A DNA stretch of 64,000 nucleotides, taken from the NCBI RefSeq assembly GCF_016863095.1, contig NZ_BOOF01000027.1, positions 124,001 through 188,000 on the forward strand, written 5' to 3'. The translations under genes were made by a program, and so were the position numbers. Each line of letters begins with the position of its first letter. Within the stretch, counting starts at the first letter, position 1. The notes beneath the pieces are model-generated. The model had not been told where the DNA came from, ran no database searches, and saw nothing but the letters and a program-made list of their open reading frames with translations. The stretch comes from Microbispora siamensis (GTDB taxonomy: Bacteria; Actinomycetota; Actinomycetes; Streptosporangiales; Streptosporangiaceae). Shown in pieces: positions 51,874 to 60,691 of this stretch.

Positions 51874-52539
51874 ATGCGCAGCGCGCTCTTCGGGAACCTG
51901 AACGGTCAGCAGGTCCCCGGCAACTTCGTCCTGCAGAACTCCAAGATGCTCCGCGTCCACCTACCGCACGAGGTGATCGCCAGGCAGGGCTCGATGGTCG
52001 CCTTCCAGGGCCAGATGGACTTCGACTACGAAGGCTCCGGTGGAGTCGGCAGGCTGCTCAAGAAGATGGTGACCGGCGAGGGCGCGCCGCTGATGCGCGT
52101 CAGAGGGCAGGGCCTGCTGTTCCTGGCCGACGACGCCCACGACATCCACCTGTTCTACCTGGAGAACGAGGGCCTCACCGTCAACGGCCGCAACCTGCTG
52201 GCCTTCGATCCCCAGCTCACCTGGGACATCCAGCGGGTGCAGGGCGCGGGGATCGCCGCGGGCGGCCTGTTCAACATGACGATCAACGGCACCGGCTGGG
52301 TCGCGGTGACCGCGCACGGCACGCCGGTGCTCCTCGACACCTCCCAGATGCCGACGTTCGCCGACGGCCAGTCCGCGGTCTGCTGGAGCGCCCACCTGCA
52401 AGTGGGCGTCAACCGGACGATGAAGGCCGGCGCGCTGATCGGCCGTGGCAGCGGCGAGGCCATGCAGCTCGCCTTCCGGGGCCAGGGGTTCGTCCCCGTC
52501 CAGGCGAGCGAGGGCCCGCCGGTGGTGCAGGCCCATTAG
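51874..52539 (+). CDS. AIM24-family protein
   Basis: 221 residues from an ATG with GAAGGA 6-7 bases upstream; an upstream in-frame extension is not supported. The repetitive beta-sandwich of the AIM24/TerD-like family is seen: NFVLQNSKMLRVHL, VIARQGSMVAFQGQMDFDYEG, GQGLLFLADDAHDIHLFYLENEGLTVNGRNLLAFD, GGLFNMTINGTGWVAVTAHG and a final RGSGEAMQLAFRGQGFVPVQASE. The family was named for a yeast mitochondrial protein; bacterial function is not established. Single gene. Confidence 0.85.
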   Translation: MRSALFGNLNGQQVPGNFVLQNSKMLRVHLPHEVIARQGSMVAFQGQMDFDYEGSGGVGRLLKKMVTGEGAPLMRVRGQGLLFLADDAHDIHLFYLENEGLTVNGRNLLAFDPQLTWDIQRVQGAGIAAGGLFNMTINGTGWVAVTAHGTPVLLDTSQMPTFADGQSAVCWSAHLQVGVNRTMKAGALIGRGSGEAMQLAFRGQGFVPVQASEGPPVVQAH

Positions 52540-52581
52540 AAGCCCGGGCTCTGCCGCAACCCGTGCTCCCGGGGTCGCAGC

Positions 52582-53160
52582 TCAGCCCAGCAGTCTCTTG
52601 AGGTCCTCCCGCAGGGCGGCGGCGTCGCGGAAGTGGACGGCGGCGAGCCCCGCCCGCTCGGCCGCCGCGACATTCTCCAGCCGGTCGTCCACGAAGACGA
52701 GGTCGCCGGGGGCCACCCCGAGCCAGGCCACGGTCTCGTGGAAGATCTCCGGCTCCGGCTTCACCAGGCCCATCCGGCCGCTGTAGAACCGCGGGCCGAT
52801 GGGCCGCATGAACGGCAGCGCGTCGATGCTCTCGGCGATGCAGACCGGCATGTTGGACAGCAGCGCCATGGGCACCCCGATCCCGGCCAGCTCGTCGATG
52901 ATCGCCACGGTCTCCTCGTTGGGCCGCGACCAGCTCGCCGCGTCGAGGGCGACGACCGCGTCCAGCTCGGCGCCGTCCATCGGCCTGCCGTACACGTGGG
53001 ACCAGTACGCGGCCGGGTCGAGCGTGGCCCGGTCGAAGTCGAGCCGCAGCTCCCAGTAGCGGTCCTCGAACCCCGGATCACCTCCCGCCATGCGCGCGAC
53101 GTCCTCGGGGGCCTGGGGAAGCGACACGACGTTGCCGTAGTCGAAAAGCACAGTCTTCAT
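52582..53160 (-). CDS. HAD-superfamily (subfamily IA) hydrolase
   Basis: 192 residues. HAD motifs are present in order: FDYGNVVSLP with the nucleophile Asp, LLSNMP (motif II), MGLVKPEPEIFHETV with the lysine (III) and LVFVDDRLENV (IV). The second Asp of DxD is replaced by Gly (DYGNV), as in several HAD-IA phosphatase or epoxide-hydrolase-like proteins. It probably acts on a small phosphorylated metabolite. Nearest same-strand gene is an alpha/beta hydrolase 30 bases away. Confidence 0.88.
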   Translation of the reverse strand: MKTVLFDYGNVVSLPQAPEDVARMAGGDPGFEDRYWELRLDFDRATLDPAAYWSHVYGRPMDGAELDAVVALDAASWSRPNEETVAIIDELAGIGVPMALLSNMPVCIAESIDALPFMRPIGPRFYSGRMGLVKPEPEIFHETVAWLGVAPGDLVFVDDRLENVAAAERAGLAAVHFRDAAALREDLKRLLG

Positions 53161-53190
53161 GGTCGTACGATCATAACCCGTGTTCGGAAC

Positions 53191-54024
53191 TCAGGTCACG
53201 TAGGGCTTGAGGTACTCGTTGGCGCTCCCGCAGCGCAGGTAGTTGCGCACGGTGTGGAAGTCCAGCCAGTCGATGTCGCACGAGACGTCCCGATCGACGC
53301 CGTCGAAGCACGAGGCCAGCACGGCCGGGATCGCTGCGATGTCGTCCTTGTCGGCGATGTTGATCCAGCGGCGCACTCCCGGCGGGCGCGCCCCGCGGCC
53401 CCGCACCGGGACCGGCGCGAGCCGCTCGAAGACGACGTCGCGCATGCCGAGCGGGCTGCCCAGCGTCACGAGCAGTTCGACCGAGAGATCGGGATGCGCC
53501 CACAGGGCCTCGTACGTCACGACGCTGCCAAGGGAGTGGGCGACCACCACCCGGGGACGGCGCCTGCGGACGACGTCGGCCACCGCCTCACGGGCCCGCA
53601 CGCGCGGGTCGCCGCCGCCCAGGTAGGCGGCCACCTCCGGGCAGAAGTCCTGGGCGAACCGCACCGCCTGCGGGCCCATCCTCGTCAGCAGCCACTCGGC
53701 CAAGCGGTGCGCGAGGCCGGTGAGCGACTCCCCCGCAACGTCGCGGAACGGACCGCCGAGCTGGACCGCCCAGTCGGCGAGGACCAGCTTGGCCGGCGTC
53801 TCCATCTGCCGCGGCGGCTTCTGCGGCCCGGTGTGCAGGTGGTGGGCGTAGTAGGCGATCTCGGCGAAGTAGTCGCCCGCGCCGTCCGTCCGGCCGGTGA
53901 GCCCCTGGTGCAGGTAGGCGTTCCACTTGGCCCGCATGGTCTCGGCGGCGCCGCCCGCCGACCCGCCGGCCTCCTCGTAGTAGTGGTACTTGCCGATGCC
54001 GTGGACGCCCACGATCGAGGTCAT
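53191..54024 (-). CDS. alpha/beta-hydrolase-fold protein
   Basis: 277 residues from ATG 54024 (MTSIVGVHGIGKYHYYEE). It has an oxyanion-hole-like VHGIG start and the nucleophile elbow VVVAHSLGSVVTYEAL (Ala-His-Ser-Leu-Gly, a variant of GxSxG). A later Asp (ADKDDIAAIP) and His (DWLDFHTVRNYL) could complete the triad. No signal peptide. It resembles uncharacterised lipase-like proteins; the substrate is unknown. Longer starts are possible, since GGGCGGGAG lies very close to this ATG. Confidence 0.75.
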   Translation of the reverse strand: MTSIVGVHGIGKYHYYEEAGGSAGGAAETMRAKWNAYLHQGLTGRTDGAGDYFAEIAYYAHHLHTGPQKPPRQMETPAKLVLADWAVQLGGPFRDVAGESLTGLAHRLAEWLLTRMGPQAVRFAQDFCPEVAAYLGGGDPRVRAREAVADVVRRRRPRVVVAHSLGSVVTYEALWAHPDLSVELLVTLGSPLGMRDVVFERLAPVPVRGRGARPPGVRRWINIADKDDIAAIPAVLASCFDGVDRDVSCDIDWLDFHTVRNYLRCGSANEYLKPYVT

Positions 54025-54183
54025 GCTCCCGCCCATCCCTGTCGCCTGGAATACGGGGGTCACTGTGCCCGACGGGTTGGACCGCGACAACCGCAAGCGG
54101 TGTTTACGGTGATAAATGAAGAGCGGCGGTGATATTCACCGGATAGGTTGGTCGTCCCGTCCATATGCCAAGGGAGAGAAGCG

Positions 54184-54606
54184 ATGTCAGGCCCGTTGCA
54201 CGTGCGCGGCTCGGTCGTCGTGCCCGAGGCGGAGCTCGCCTGGCGCTTCTCCCGCTCGTCCGGCCCGGGCGGCCAGGGCGTCAACACCACCGACAGCCGG
54301 GTGGAGCTGAGCTTCGACCTCGCGCGTACGACCGCCCTCGGCCCGGCGCTCAAGGCCCGCGCGCTCGAACGGCTCGCCGCCCGCCTGGTCGACGGCGTGA
54401 TCACGCTGGCGGCCTCGGAATACCGCTCGCAGCTGCGCAACCGGGAGGCGGCCCGGGAGCGGCTCGCGGCCCTCCTCCGCGACGCGATCGCGCCGCCGCC
54501 CAGGCGGCGCCGTCCCACCAAGCCGTCCAAGGGCGCGGTCGAGCGCCGCCTGGCGGCCAAGAAACACCGCTCCGACCTCAAGCGCCTGCGCCGTACGGAC
54601 GACTGA
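54184..54606 (+). CDS. arfB: ArfB-type peptide-release factor
   Basis: 140 residues, the size of YaeJ/ArfB. The catalytic GGQ lies in SRSSGPGGQGVNTTDSRVEL, and the basic C-terminal tail (PPPRRRRPTKPSKGAVERRLAAKKHRSDLKRLRR) is the element that enters the empty mRNA channel of stalled ribosomes. It rescues ribosomes by hydrolysing peptidyl-tRNA. Start ATG with GGGAGAGAAGCG upstream. Its end overlaps the convergent TetR gene by 29 bases. Confidence 0.93.
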   Translation: MSGPLHVRGSVVVPEAELAWRFSRSSGPGGQGVNTTDSRVELSFDLARTTALGPALKARALERLAARLVDGVITLAASEYRSQLRNREAARERLAALLRDAIAPPPRRRRPTKPSKGAVERRLAAKKHRSDLKRLRRTDD

Positions 54607-55204
54607 GCCGCGCCGCGCTGTCCCGCAGGTGCCCGATGCCCATGTCGAGCGCCGCCTCCAGATGGGTGAGCCGGCCGGTGGACAGGTGGAGCAGCACGCC
54701 GCCCTGGATCCCCGCGAGCAGCGCGGCCGCCGCCCGCCCGGGATCGATTCCCGGGTCGATCTCGCCCGCGGCCTGCATGTGCCGCACACCGGTGGCGATC
54801 TCCGCCTCCCACCGGAGCGTCAGCTCGTTCACCACCGCCTGGGCGCCCGGGGTGCTGTGGCCGACCTGCGACATCACCACGTTGAGCGGGCACTGCCGCC
54901 CCTGCTCGCGGTAGCGCTCCACAACGCGGTCACGCCAGGCCCACCAGGCCGCCCACGAGGTGAGCTCGCCGAGGTAGGGTTGCTGGTCGGCGAGCACCCG
55001 GTCGGCCTCGAAGCGGGCCACGGCCAGCAGCAGCTCCTCCTTGCCGCCCGGGAAGTAGTGGAACAGCTGGCTCTTGCTGGTGCGTGTCCGGGCGCGCACG
55101 TCGTCGAGAGTGGTGTCCATCACCCCGCGCTCGCGGATCGTCTCGGCCGCGCCCTCTACGATCCGCTGCCGCGTGGCGGCCCCCTTCGTGGTCAGCGCCC
55201 CCAC
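54578..55204 (-). CDS. TetR-family transcriptional regulator
   Basis: 208 residues from a GTG with AGGAGG 5 bases upstream; an earlier in-frame ATG would lie in the operator. The helix-turn-helix is AATRQRIVEGAAETIRERGVMDTTLDDVRARTRTSKSQLFHYFPGGKEELL in pieces, followed by a helical ligand domain. It is divergent from a short-chain dehydrogenase gene across 83 bases containing a TGGAC-N6-GTCCA repeat, so it probably represses that gene and itself. The ligand is unknown. Confidence 0.92.
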   Translation of the reverse strand: MGALTTKGAATRQRIVEGAAETIRERGVMDTTLDDVRARTRTSKSQLFHYFPGGKEELLLAVARFEADRVLADQQPYLGELTSWAAWWAWRDRVVERYREQGRQCPLNVVMSQVGHSTPGAQAVVNELTLRWEAEIATGVRHMQAAGEIDPGIDPGRAAAALLAGIQGGVLLHLSTGRLTHLEAALDMGIGHLRDSAARLSRPYGAGA

Positions 55205-55220
55205 CGCACCCTCCTTCTTT

Positions 55221-55236
55221 TGGACTTGCCGGTCCA
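55221..55236. promoter_or_regulatory. candidate TetR operator
   Basis: TGGAC-TTGCCG-GTCCA, flanked by TTTT on both sides, lies between the divergent tetR and SDR genes, 17 bases ahead of the tetR start. Confidence 0.5.
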
Positions 55237-55287
55237 TTTTGCCGCAGGCAGCATGAACGCCGCACCGCGTCTCACAAGGAGATTCAC

Positions 55288-56040
55288 ATGATGGAACGCC
55301 TGCGGAACCGCACCGCCCTCGTCACCGGCGCCACCGACGGCATCGGAGCCGCCGTCGCCCGCGCGCTCGCCGCGGAGGGAGCCATGGTCGTGGTCCACGG
55401 CCGCGACCCGGCCCGGGGAGAGAAGGTGGTCGCCGCCATCGCCGAGGCCGGAGGACGGGCCGCCTTCGTCCGCGCCGACCTCGCGCACGCCCAGGCCGTA
55501 CGCGACCTGGCCGCGGCCGCCCACGACCTGGCCGGCGGACCGCTCGACATCCTGGTCAACAACGCCGCCATGCTGATCACGCCGAGCCCGACCGCCGAGG
55601 TGGCCGAGGACCTCCTCGACGGGGCGCTGGCGGTCAACGTCAGGGCCGCCTTCCTGCTCACCGGCCTCGTCGCCCCGGCCATGGCCGCCCGCGGCCGCGG
55701 CGCGATCGTCAACATGGGCTCGATCAACGGCCTGTTCGGCACGGGCGGGTCGGCCCTCTACAGCATGACGAAAGCGGCGATCCACTCGCTGACCAAGTCG
55801 TGGGCCGACGAGTACGGACCCCACGGCGTGCGGGTCAACACCGTGGCGCCGGGTCCGACGTTCACCGAGAAGGTCGCCGCGATGGAGGAGTACCTGGCAC
55901 CGATGATCTCCCGGCTGCCGTCCCGGCGGGCGAGCACGCCGGACGAGGTCGCCCGGGCGGTCGTGTTCCTCGCCGGCGACGACGCGTCGAACATCCACGG
56001 CGCGACGCTGAGCGTCGACGGCGGACGCGCCGCTATCTGA
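55288..56040 (+). CDS. short-chain dehydrogenase/reductase (SDR)
   Basis: 250 residues, classical SDR. The cofactor motif is TALVTGATDGIGAAVARALA, followed by DILVNNAA. The catalytic Ser, Tyr and Lys are in NMGSINGLFG and SALYSMTKAAIHSL, and the family-typical SVDGG near the C-terminus. Arg in HGRDP suggests NADPH preference. It reduces or oxidises a small carbonyl compound and is probably controlled by the divergent TetR protein. Start ATG with AAGGAG 6 bases upstream. Confidence 0.93.
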   Translation: MMERLRNRTALVTGATDGIGAAVARALAAEGAMVVVHGRDPARGEKVVAAIAEAGGRAAFVRADLAHAQAVRDLAAAAHDLAGGPLDILVNNAAMLITPSPTAEVAEDLLDGALAVNVRAAFLLTGLVAPAMAARGRGAIVNMGSINGLFGTGGSALYSMTKAAIHSLTKSWADEYGPHGVRVNTVAPGPTFTEKVAAMEEYLAPMISRLPSRRASTPDEVARAVVFLAGDDASNIHGATLSVDGGRAAI

Positions 56041-56053
56041 GCGGTCCCTGTCC

Positions 56054-57688
56054 CTAGGCGGACAGGCCGGCGCCGTCGAAGACGAAGGCGCCGCCGACGA
56101 CCGTGGCGAGCACGGCGACGTCCTTGATCCGCTCGGGGGCCACCGTGAACAGGTCGTCGCCCAGGACTACGAAGTCGGCCAGCTTGCCGCGTGACAGCGT
56201 GCCCTTGTGCCGCTCCTCCCCCACGGCGTACGCCGAGCCGATCGTGTACGCGCGCAGCGCCTGCTCCACGGTGAGGGACTCGGCGGGGGTGAACGGCACG
56301 CCGCTCGCCGTACGGCGGTTGACCAGGTCATGGATGCCGAGCAACGGGGCGCCGTCGGCCACGGGGCAGTCGGAGCTGCCCGGGATCACGATGCCGGCCT
56401 CCAGGAACGACCTCTGCCGGTAGCAGCCGAGGGAGCGCTCGGCGCCGAGGGCGGCGAGCATTCCGTCGCCCAGCTCGGAGACGAACCGGCCCTGGGGCAC
56501 CGGGATGACGCCGAGCCTGGCGATCCTCGCCACCTGGGCGTCGCTGGTCACCGCGCAGTGCTCGATGCGGTGGCGGGCGTCGGGCCGGGGATCGCGCGCC
56601 TGCGCCTCCTCATAGGCGTCGAGGACCACGTCGATCGCGTGGTCGCCGATGGCGTGGGTGGCGATCTGCCAGCCCGCGGCGTGCGCCCGCAGGATGAAGG
56701 CGCGCAGCGCCTCGGCGTCCTCCTGCAGCAGTCCCCGGTTGCCCGGCTCTCCCTCGTAGTCGCAGCACATAGCGGCGGTGCGGCCGATGAGCGAGCCGTC
56801 GGAGAACAGCTTCACCGGCCCGATCCGCAGCCGGTCGTCGCCGATGCCGGTGCGGAACCCGAGGTCGAGCCCGAACCAGCCGTCGCCGATGTCGTGCAGG
56901 TTGGGCGAGCCGGGCATCAGCGTGGCCCGCTGCGGCAGGACGCCCCGCCGCACCGCCTCCTGGAAGGCCGCGAGGTCCCAGGCGCCGTTGCCGGCCAGCC
57001 CGCGCCCCACGCCCGGCTCGGTGAAGCTGGTCAGGCCCTCGCTCGCCGCCACCCGGCCGGCCAGCGCGATTCCCTCGACGAAGTCCTCGAACGGCACGGG
57101 GCGCAGCACGGCGTCCGCCAGGCCCTGGGCCTGCTCCGCGAGCAGCCCGTCGGGCCGGCCGTCGGCGTCCCGCCCGACCGTGCCGCCGGCGACGTCCGGC
57201 ACGTCCTCGACGCGTTCGAAGCCCATGCGGGCGAACGCCGCCGTGTTCGCGACGCCCATGTGGCCGGAGACGTGCTGGAGCCAGACGGGCCGGCCGCCGG
57301 CCGCCCGGTCGAGCGCCTCACGGCTCGGGTGCAGCCCGCCCAGCTTGTTCTGGTCGTAGCCCGCTCCCTTGACCCACGCGTCCGGCGGCAGGCCCGCGGC
57401 GCGCTCGGCGACCTTCGCGTACAGCTCGTCGAGCGTCCGCACCTGGCCGTCGCGCAGGTCCAGCTCGCGCAGCCGCTGGCCCCGCATGCTCAGGTGATGG
57501 TGGGCGTCGTTGAACCCCGGCACCACCGGCGCCCCGCCGAGGTCGACGACGACCTCGGCGGTGAGCCCGTCCAGGTCCTCGTCCAGCCCGGCGATCCGCC
57601 CGGCGAACACGCCGAGCCGGGTCGCGGCGGGCCGGTCGGGGTCCAGGGTGGTGAACCGGCCGTTGACGAACAGGACGTCCAGACGCAT
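56054..57688 (-). CDS. amidohydrolase (YtcJ-like, amidohydrolase_3)
   Basis: 544 residues. It has the metal-dependent amidohydrolase fold: FNDAHHHLSMRG (HxH ligand region), KLFSDGSLIGRTAAM, ATHAIGDHAIDVVLDAY, RHRIEHCAV, GIVIPGSSDCPVADGAPLLGIHDLVNRRT and GKLADFVVLGDDLFTV. It hydrolyses an amide or related bond in the cytosol. It is the last gene of the urease-like operon, 26 bases after the MFS gene, so its substrate is probably taken up by that transporter. Confidence 0.9.
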   Translation of the reverse strand: MRLDVLFVNGRFTTLDPDRPAATRLGVFAGRIAGLDEDLDGLTAEVVVDLGGAPVVPGFNDAHHHLSMRGQRLRELDLRDGQVRTLDELYAKVAERAAGLPPDAWVKGAGYDQNKLGGLHPSREALDRAAGGRPVWLQHVSGHMGVANTAAFARMGFERVEDVPDVAGGTVGRDADGRPDGLLAEQAQGLADAVLRPVPFEDFVEGIALAGRVAASEGLTSFTEPGVGRGLAGNGAWDLAAFQEAVRRGVLPQRATLMPGSPNLHDIGDGWFGLDLGFRTGIGDDRLRIGPVKLFSDGSLIGRTAAMCCDYEGEPGNRGLLQEDAEALRAFILRAHAAGWQIATHAIGDHAIDVVLDAYEEAQARDPRPDARHRIEHCAVTSDAQVARIARLGVIPVPQGRFVSELGDGMLAALGAERSLGCYRQRSFLEAGIVIPGSSDCPVADGAPLLGIHDLVNRRTASGVPFTPAESLTVEQALRAYTIGSAYAVGEERHKGTLSRGKLADFVVLGDDLFTVAPERIKDVAVLATVVGGAFVFDGAGLSA

Positions 57689-57714
57689 GTGCTTCGCTTC
57701 CCTTCGAGGTTGCC

Positions 57715-59004
57715 TCAGACGGCCGTGGTGACGGGCCCGGCCTTCGCCGCGACCGCGGCGCGGTGACGCAGGCCGGCGACGCACGCCATCGTCAGCAGGA
57801 TGATCACGATGTACTGCGCCACGACGAGCCAGATCGATCCCGACCAGGTCAGCAGCGCCTGCGCGATGAGCGGGGTGGTGCCGCCGATCAGCGCGCCGCA
57901 CAGCTGGTAGGACAGCGAGATGCCGGTGTAGCGCACCCTGGCCGGGAACGCCTCGGCGAGGAAGCCCGCCAGCGCCGCGTACGACGAGCCGCCGAACACG
58001 ATGCTCAGGGCGAGGCCCAGCGTGGCCAGCGGCGCGGAACCGGTGCCGACCAGCAGGAACGTCACCGGCGTCATGACGATCAGCACGGTGAACGCCGCCA
58101 GCATGAACTTCGCGGCGCCCCAGCGCTGGCCGAGCACGGCCCCCACGGGCTGCGTGACGAACTGCACGACCGACACGACGAGCAGCACGTTCAGCATCGT
58201 GCCCTTCGCGATACCGAGGTCGGTGGTGGCCCACGACAGGATGAACGTGTTGGTGAAGTAGGCCGAGGCGATGCCGACGCCACTCGCCCCGATGCCGAGC
58301 AGCACCAGCGGCCACGCCGTGCGGAGGACCTCGGCGACGGGCAGCTTGGCGACCTCCCGCTGCTCGCGCATCCGCACGAACTCCGGCGACTCCTCGACCC
58401 GCAGCCGGATGACGAGGCCGATCACGAGCAGGACGGCGGAGGCGAGGAACGGGATGCGCCAGCCGTACGACCGGAACGCGTCGTCGGGCAGCAGGCTGAC
58501 CAGCGCGAACATGCCGGTGGCGAGGATCGACCCCGCGGGTGAGCCCTGCTGGGCGAACGCGGCGTAGAAGATGCGCTTGGGCCCGGCGTGCTCGGCGGCG
58601 ATCAGCACGGCGCCGCCCCACTCGCCGCCGACCGCGATGCCCTGCACCAGGCGGAGCGCGGCCAGCAGCGCGGGCGCGGCCATGCCGACGGACGCGTACG
58701 TGGGCAGCACGCCCACCAGGGTCGTCGCGCCGCCCATGAGGAGCAGCGTGGTGATGAGCGTGCCTTTGCGGCCGATGCGGTCGCCGAGGTGCCCGAAGAC
58801 CACGCCGCCGAGCGGGCGGGCCAGGAACCCGACCCAGAACGTGGCGAAGGACGCCATGACGCCCGCCGTGGGGCTGGCCTCGGGGAAGAACAGCTTGCCG
58901 AACACCAGCGCCGAAGCGGTTCCGTAGATGTAGAAGTCGTACCACTCGATGGAGGTGCCGACGAAGGAGGCGATGCCCGCGCCGCGGGCCTTGCTCGTAC
59001 TCAA
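57715..59004 (-). CDS. MFS metabolite:proton symporter (MHS family)
   Basis: 429 residues with 12 membrane helices. Metabolite:H+ symporter motifs are GTSIEWYDFYIYGTASALVF, FLARPLGGVVFGHLGDRIGRKGTL, LVQGIAVGGEWGGAVLIAAEHAG and GWRIPFLAS. The TTG start has GGTGA upstream. It imports an organic acid or similar small molecule by proton symport. Its place between ureC and the amidohydrolase suggests that it supplies the substrate of those enzymes. Confidence 0.9.
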   Translation of the reverse strand: MSTSKARGAGIASFVGTSIEWYDFYIYGTASALVFGKLFFPEASPTAGVMASFATFWVGFLARPLGGVVFGHLGDRIGRKGTLITTLLLMGGATTLVGVLPTYASVGMAAPALLAALRLVQGIAVGGEWGGAVLIAAEHAGPKRIFYAAFAQQGSPAGSILATGMFALVSLLPDDAFRSYGWRIPFLASAVLLVIGLVIRLRVEESPEFVRMREQREVAKLPVAEVLRTAWPLVLLGIGASGVGIASAYFTNTFILSWATTDLGIAKGTMLNVLLVVSVVQFVTQPVGAVLGQRWGAAKFMLAAFTVLIVMTPVTFLLVGTGSAPLATLGLALSIVFGGSSYAALAGFLAEAFPARVRYTGISLSYQLCGALIGGTTPLIAQALLTWSGSIWLVVAQYIVIILLTMACVAGLRHRAAVAAKAGPVTTAV

Positions 59005-59023
59005 TTGCGTGTCACCAGGGGGA

Positions 59024-60691
59024 CTAGGCGAAGTGATGCAGTCGGGACAGGGGCACCTCGGTGGCCGGGTCCACGTGGACCTCGGCCCCGTCCACCAGGA
59101 CGGGGCCGGGCTCCCGGGACACCTCGACCCGCGGGGTCGCCGTGTTGCGGCACATGTCGGCCCTGGTCAGGCCGCGCGCGCGGCGGATGGCCGCGTAACG
59201 CAGGCCCGCGGGCAGCGCCTCACGGGCGTCCGCGGAGTCCAGCGCCTCGTGGGCGACGAAGATCCGCGACAGGCGGGCCGGCGCGTCGCCGAGCCCGCCG
59301 AAGTACGGGCGGTAGACCCTGGGCTGGGTCAGCCGGGTCGAGCCCGAGCCGCTGCCGGACACGCCCCAGGCGACGAAGCCGGCCTTGATGACGAGCTCGG
59401 GCTTGGTGCCGAACCACGCCGGGTTCCACAGCACGATGTCGGCCAGCCGCCCCGGCTGGAGGGTGCCGACCTCGTGCGCCATTCCGTGGGCCAGGGCGGG
59501 GTTCAGCGTGAGCTTGGCCAGGTAGCGCAGCACCCGTGCGTTGTCCGGCTGCGCGGCCCCCACGCGCAGCGCCTGCAGGTGGGCGAGCTGCCAGGTCCTG
59601 CGGATCGTCTCGGCGACCCGTCCCATGCCCATCGAGTCGGAGTTGACGATGCTGATGGCGCCGAGGTCGTGCAGCGCGTTCTCGGCCGCGATGGCGTGCG
59701 CCCTGATCCGGCTGCGGGTCACCTCGACGTCGCTGTCGATGTGGTGGTTCTGCCGGTGGACGGTCATCGTCATCGGGAACAGCTCGCCGACCGTGTTGGT
59801 GGTGTAGGGAATGGTCGGCGTCGTGGACGACGGCAGGATGTTCGGCTCGGAGAGGATCTGGAGCAGGTCGGGATGGCCGCCGCCGCCCTCCACGTGGTAG
59901 GCGTGGACCGTGCGGCCCCGGGTGGCGGCGACCGTGTCGGCCAGGTAGCCCGACTCGTTCATCGAGTCGGTGTGCAGCGCGACCGGCAGGTCCGCCTGCT
60001 CGGCGACCCCGAGGCAGGTGTCCACGATCCGGGGGGTCGCGCCGAAGTCCTCATGGATCTTGAAACCCCCGGCGCCGGCGAGCACGGCCTCCTCCAGGAG
60101 CCTGGGCGAGCTGGAGGAACCGCGGGCGAGGAAGGCGACGTTCATCGGGGTGCCCCGCCAGGCGCTCATCAGCGTGTGCAGGTTGTGCGCCGGGTTGCAG
60201 CCCACGTCCCAGACGCCGCCGAGGCCCATGCCCACGACGGTCGTCACTCCGGAGGCGAGCGCCGCCGGCGCGATCTCGGGCGAGGACAGGTGCACGTGCG
60301 AGTCGATGACGCCCGGTGTGGCGATGAGGCCCTCGCCGGTGACGATCGCCGTGTGGGAGTCGATCGCGAAATCCCCGTCGCCGGTGTTCACAGCGCCGAC
60401 GCTGACGACCCGGCCGTCCTTGACGCCGATGGCCGTCTTGCGCACCCCGAGCACCGGGTCGAGCAGCACGACGTTGGTGACGACCAGGTCGAGCGCCGAC
60501 TCCCGGTCGGCGCGCGGGGAGGCCAGCAGCCCGTCCCGCAGCGTCTTGCCGCATCCGCCGAGCAGCTCGTCGCCGTACGGCGTGTCGTCGTGCTCGACCT
60601 CGATCCACAGGCAGGTGTCGCCGAGCCGTACGCGGTCGCCCGTGGTCGGGCCGTAGATCCTCGCGTAGGTCTCCCTCGGGACGGTCGTCAC
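59024..60691 (-). CDS. ureC: divergent urease alpha subunit (UreC-like)
   Basis: 555 residues, GTG start overlapping the ureAB stop. Nickel ligands are kept: IDSHVHL, the carbamylated-type Lys211 in GFKIHEDFGATP, ALHTDSMNESGY, YHVEGGGGH and NSDSMGMGR. Two features depart from ordinary urease. The glycine loop is two residues shorter (usual HTEGAGGGHAPD), and the mobile flap reads MTVHRQNHHI where ureases have MVCHHLDP. The flap His is thus kept, but the conserved Cys is Val and the next His is Arg. No ureDEFG accessory genes are in the window. It may be a second, variant urease or act on another urea-like substrate. Confidence 0.88.
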   Translation of the reverse strand: MTTVPRETYARIYGPTTGDRVRLGDTCLWIEVEHDDTPYGDELLGGCGKTLRDGLLASPRADRESALDLVVTNVVLLDPVLGVRKTAIGVKDGRVVSVGAVNTGDGDFAIDSHTAIVTGEGLIATPGVIDSHVHLSSPEIAPAALASGVTTVVGMGLGGVWDVGCNPAHNLHTLMSAWRGTPMNVAFLARGSSSSPRLLEEAVLAGAGGFKIHEDFGATPRIVDTCLGVAEQADLPVALHTDSMNESGYLADTVAATRGRTVHAYHVEGGGGHPDLLQILSEPNILPSSTTPTIPYTTNTVGELFPMTMTVHRQNHHIDSDVEVTRSRIRAHAIAAENALHDLGAISIVNSDSMGMGRVAETIRRTWQLAHLQALRVGAAQPDNARVLRYLAKLTLNPALAHGMAHEVGTLQPGRLADIVLWNPAWFGTKPELVIKAGFVAWGVSGSGSGSTRLTQPRVYRPYFGGLGDAPARLSRIFVAHEALDSADAREALPAGLRYAAIRRARGLTRADMCRNTATPRVEVSREPGPVLVDGAEVHVDPATEVPLSRLHHFA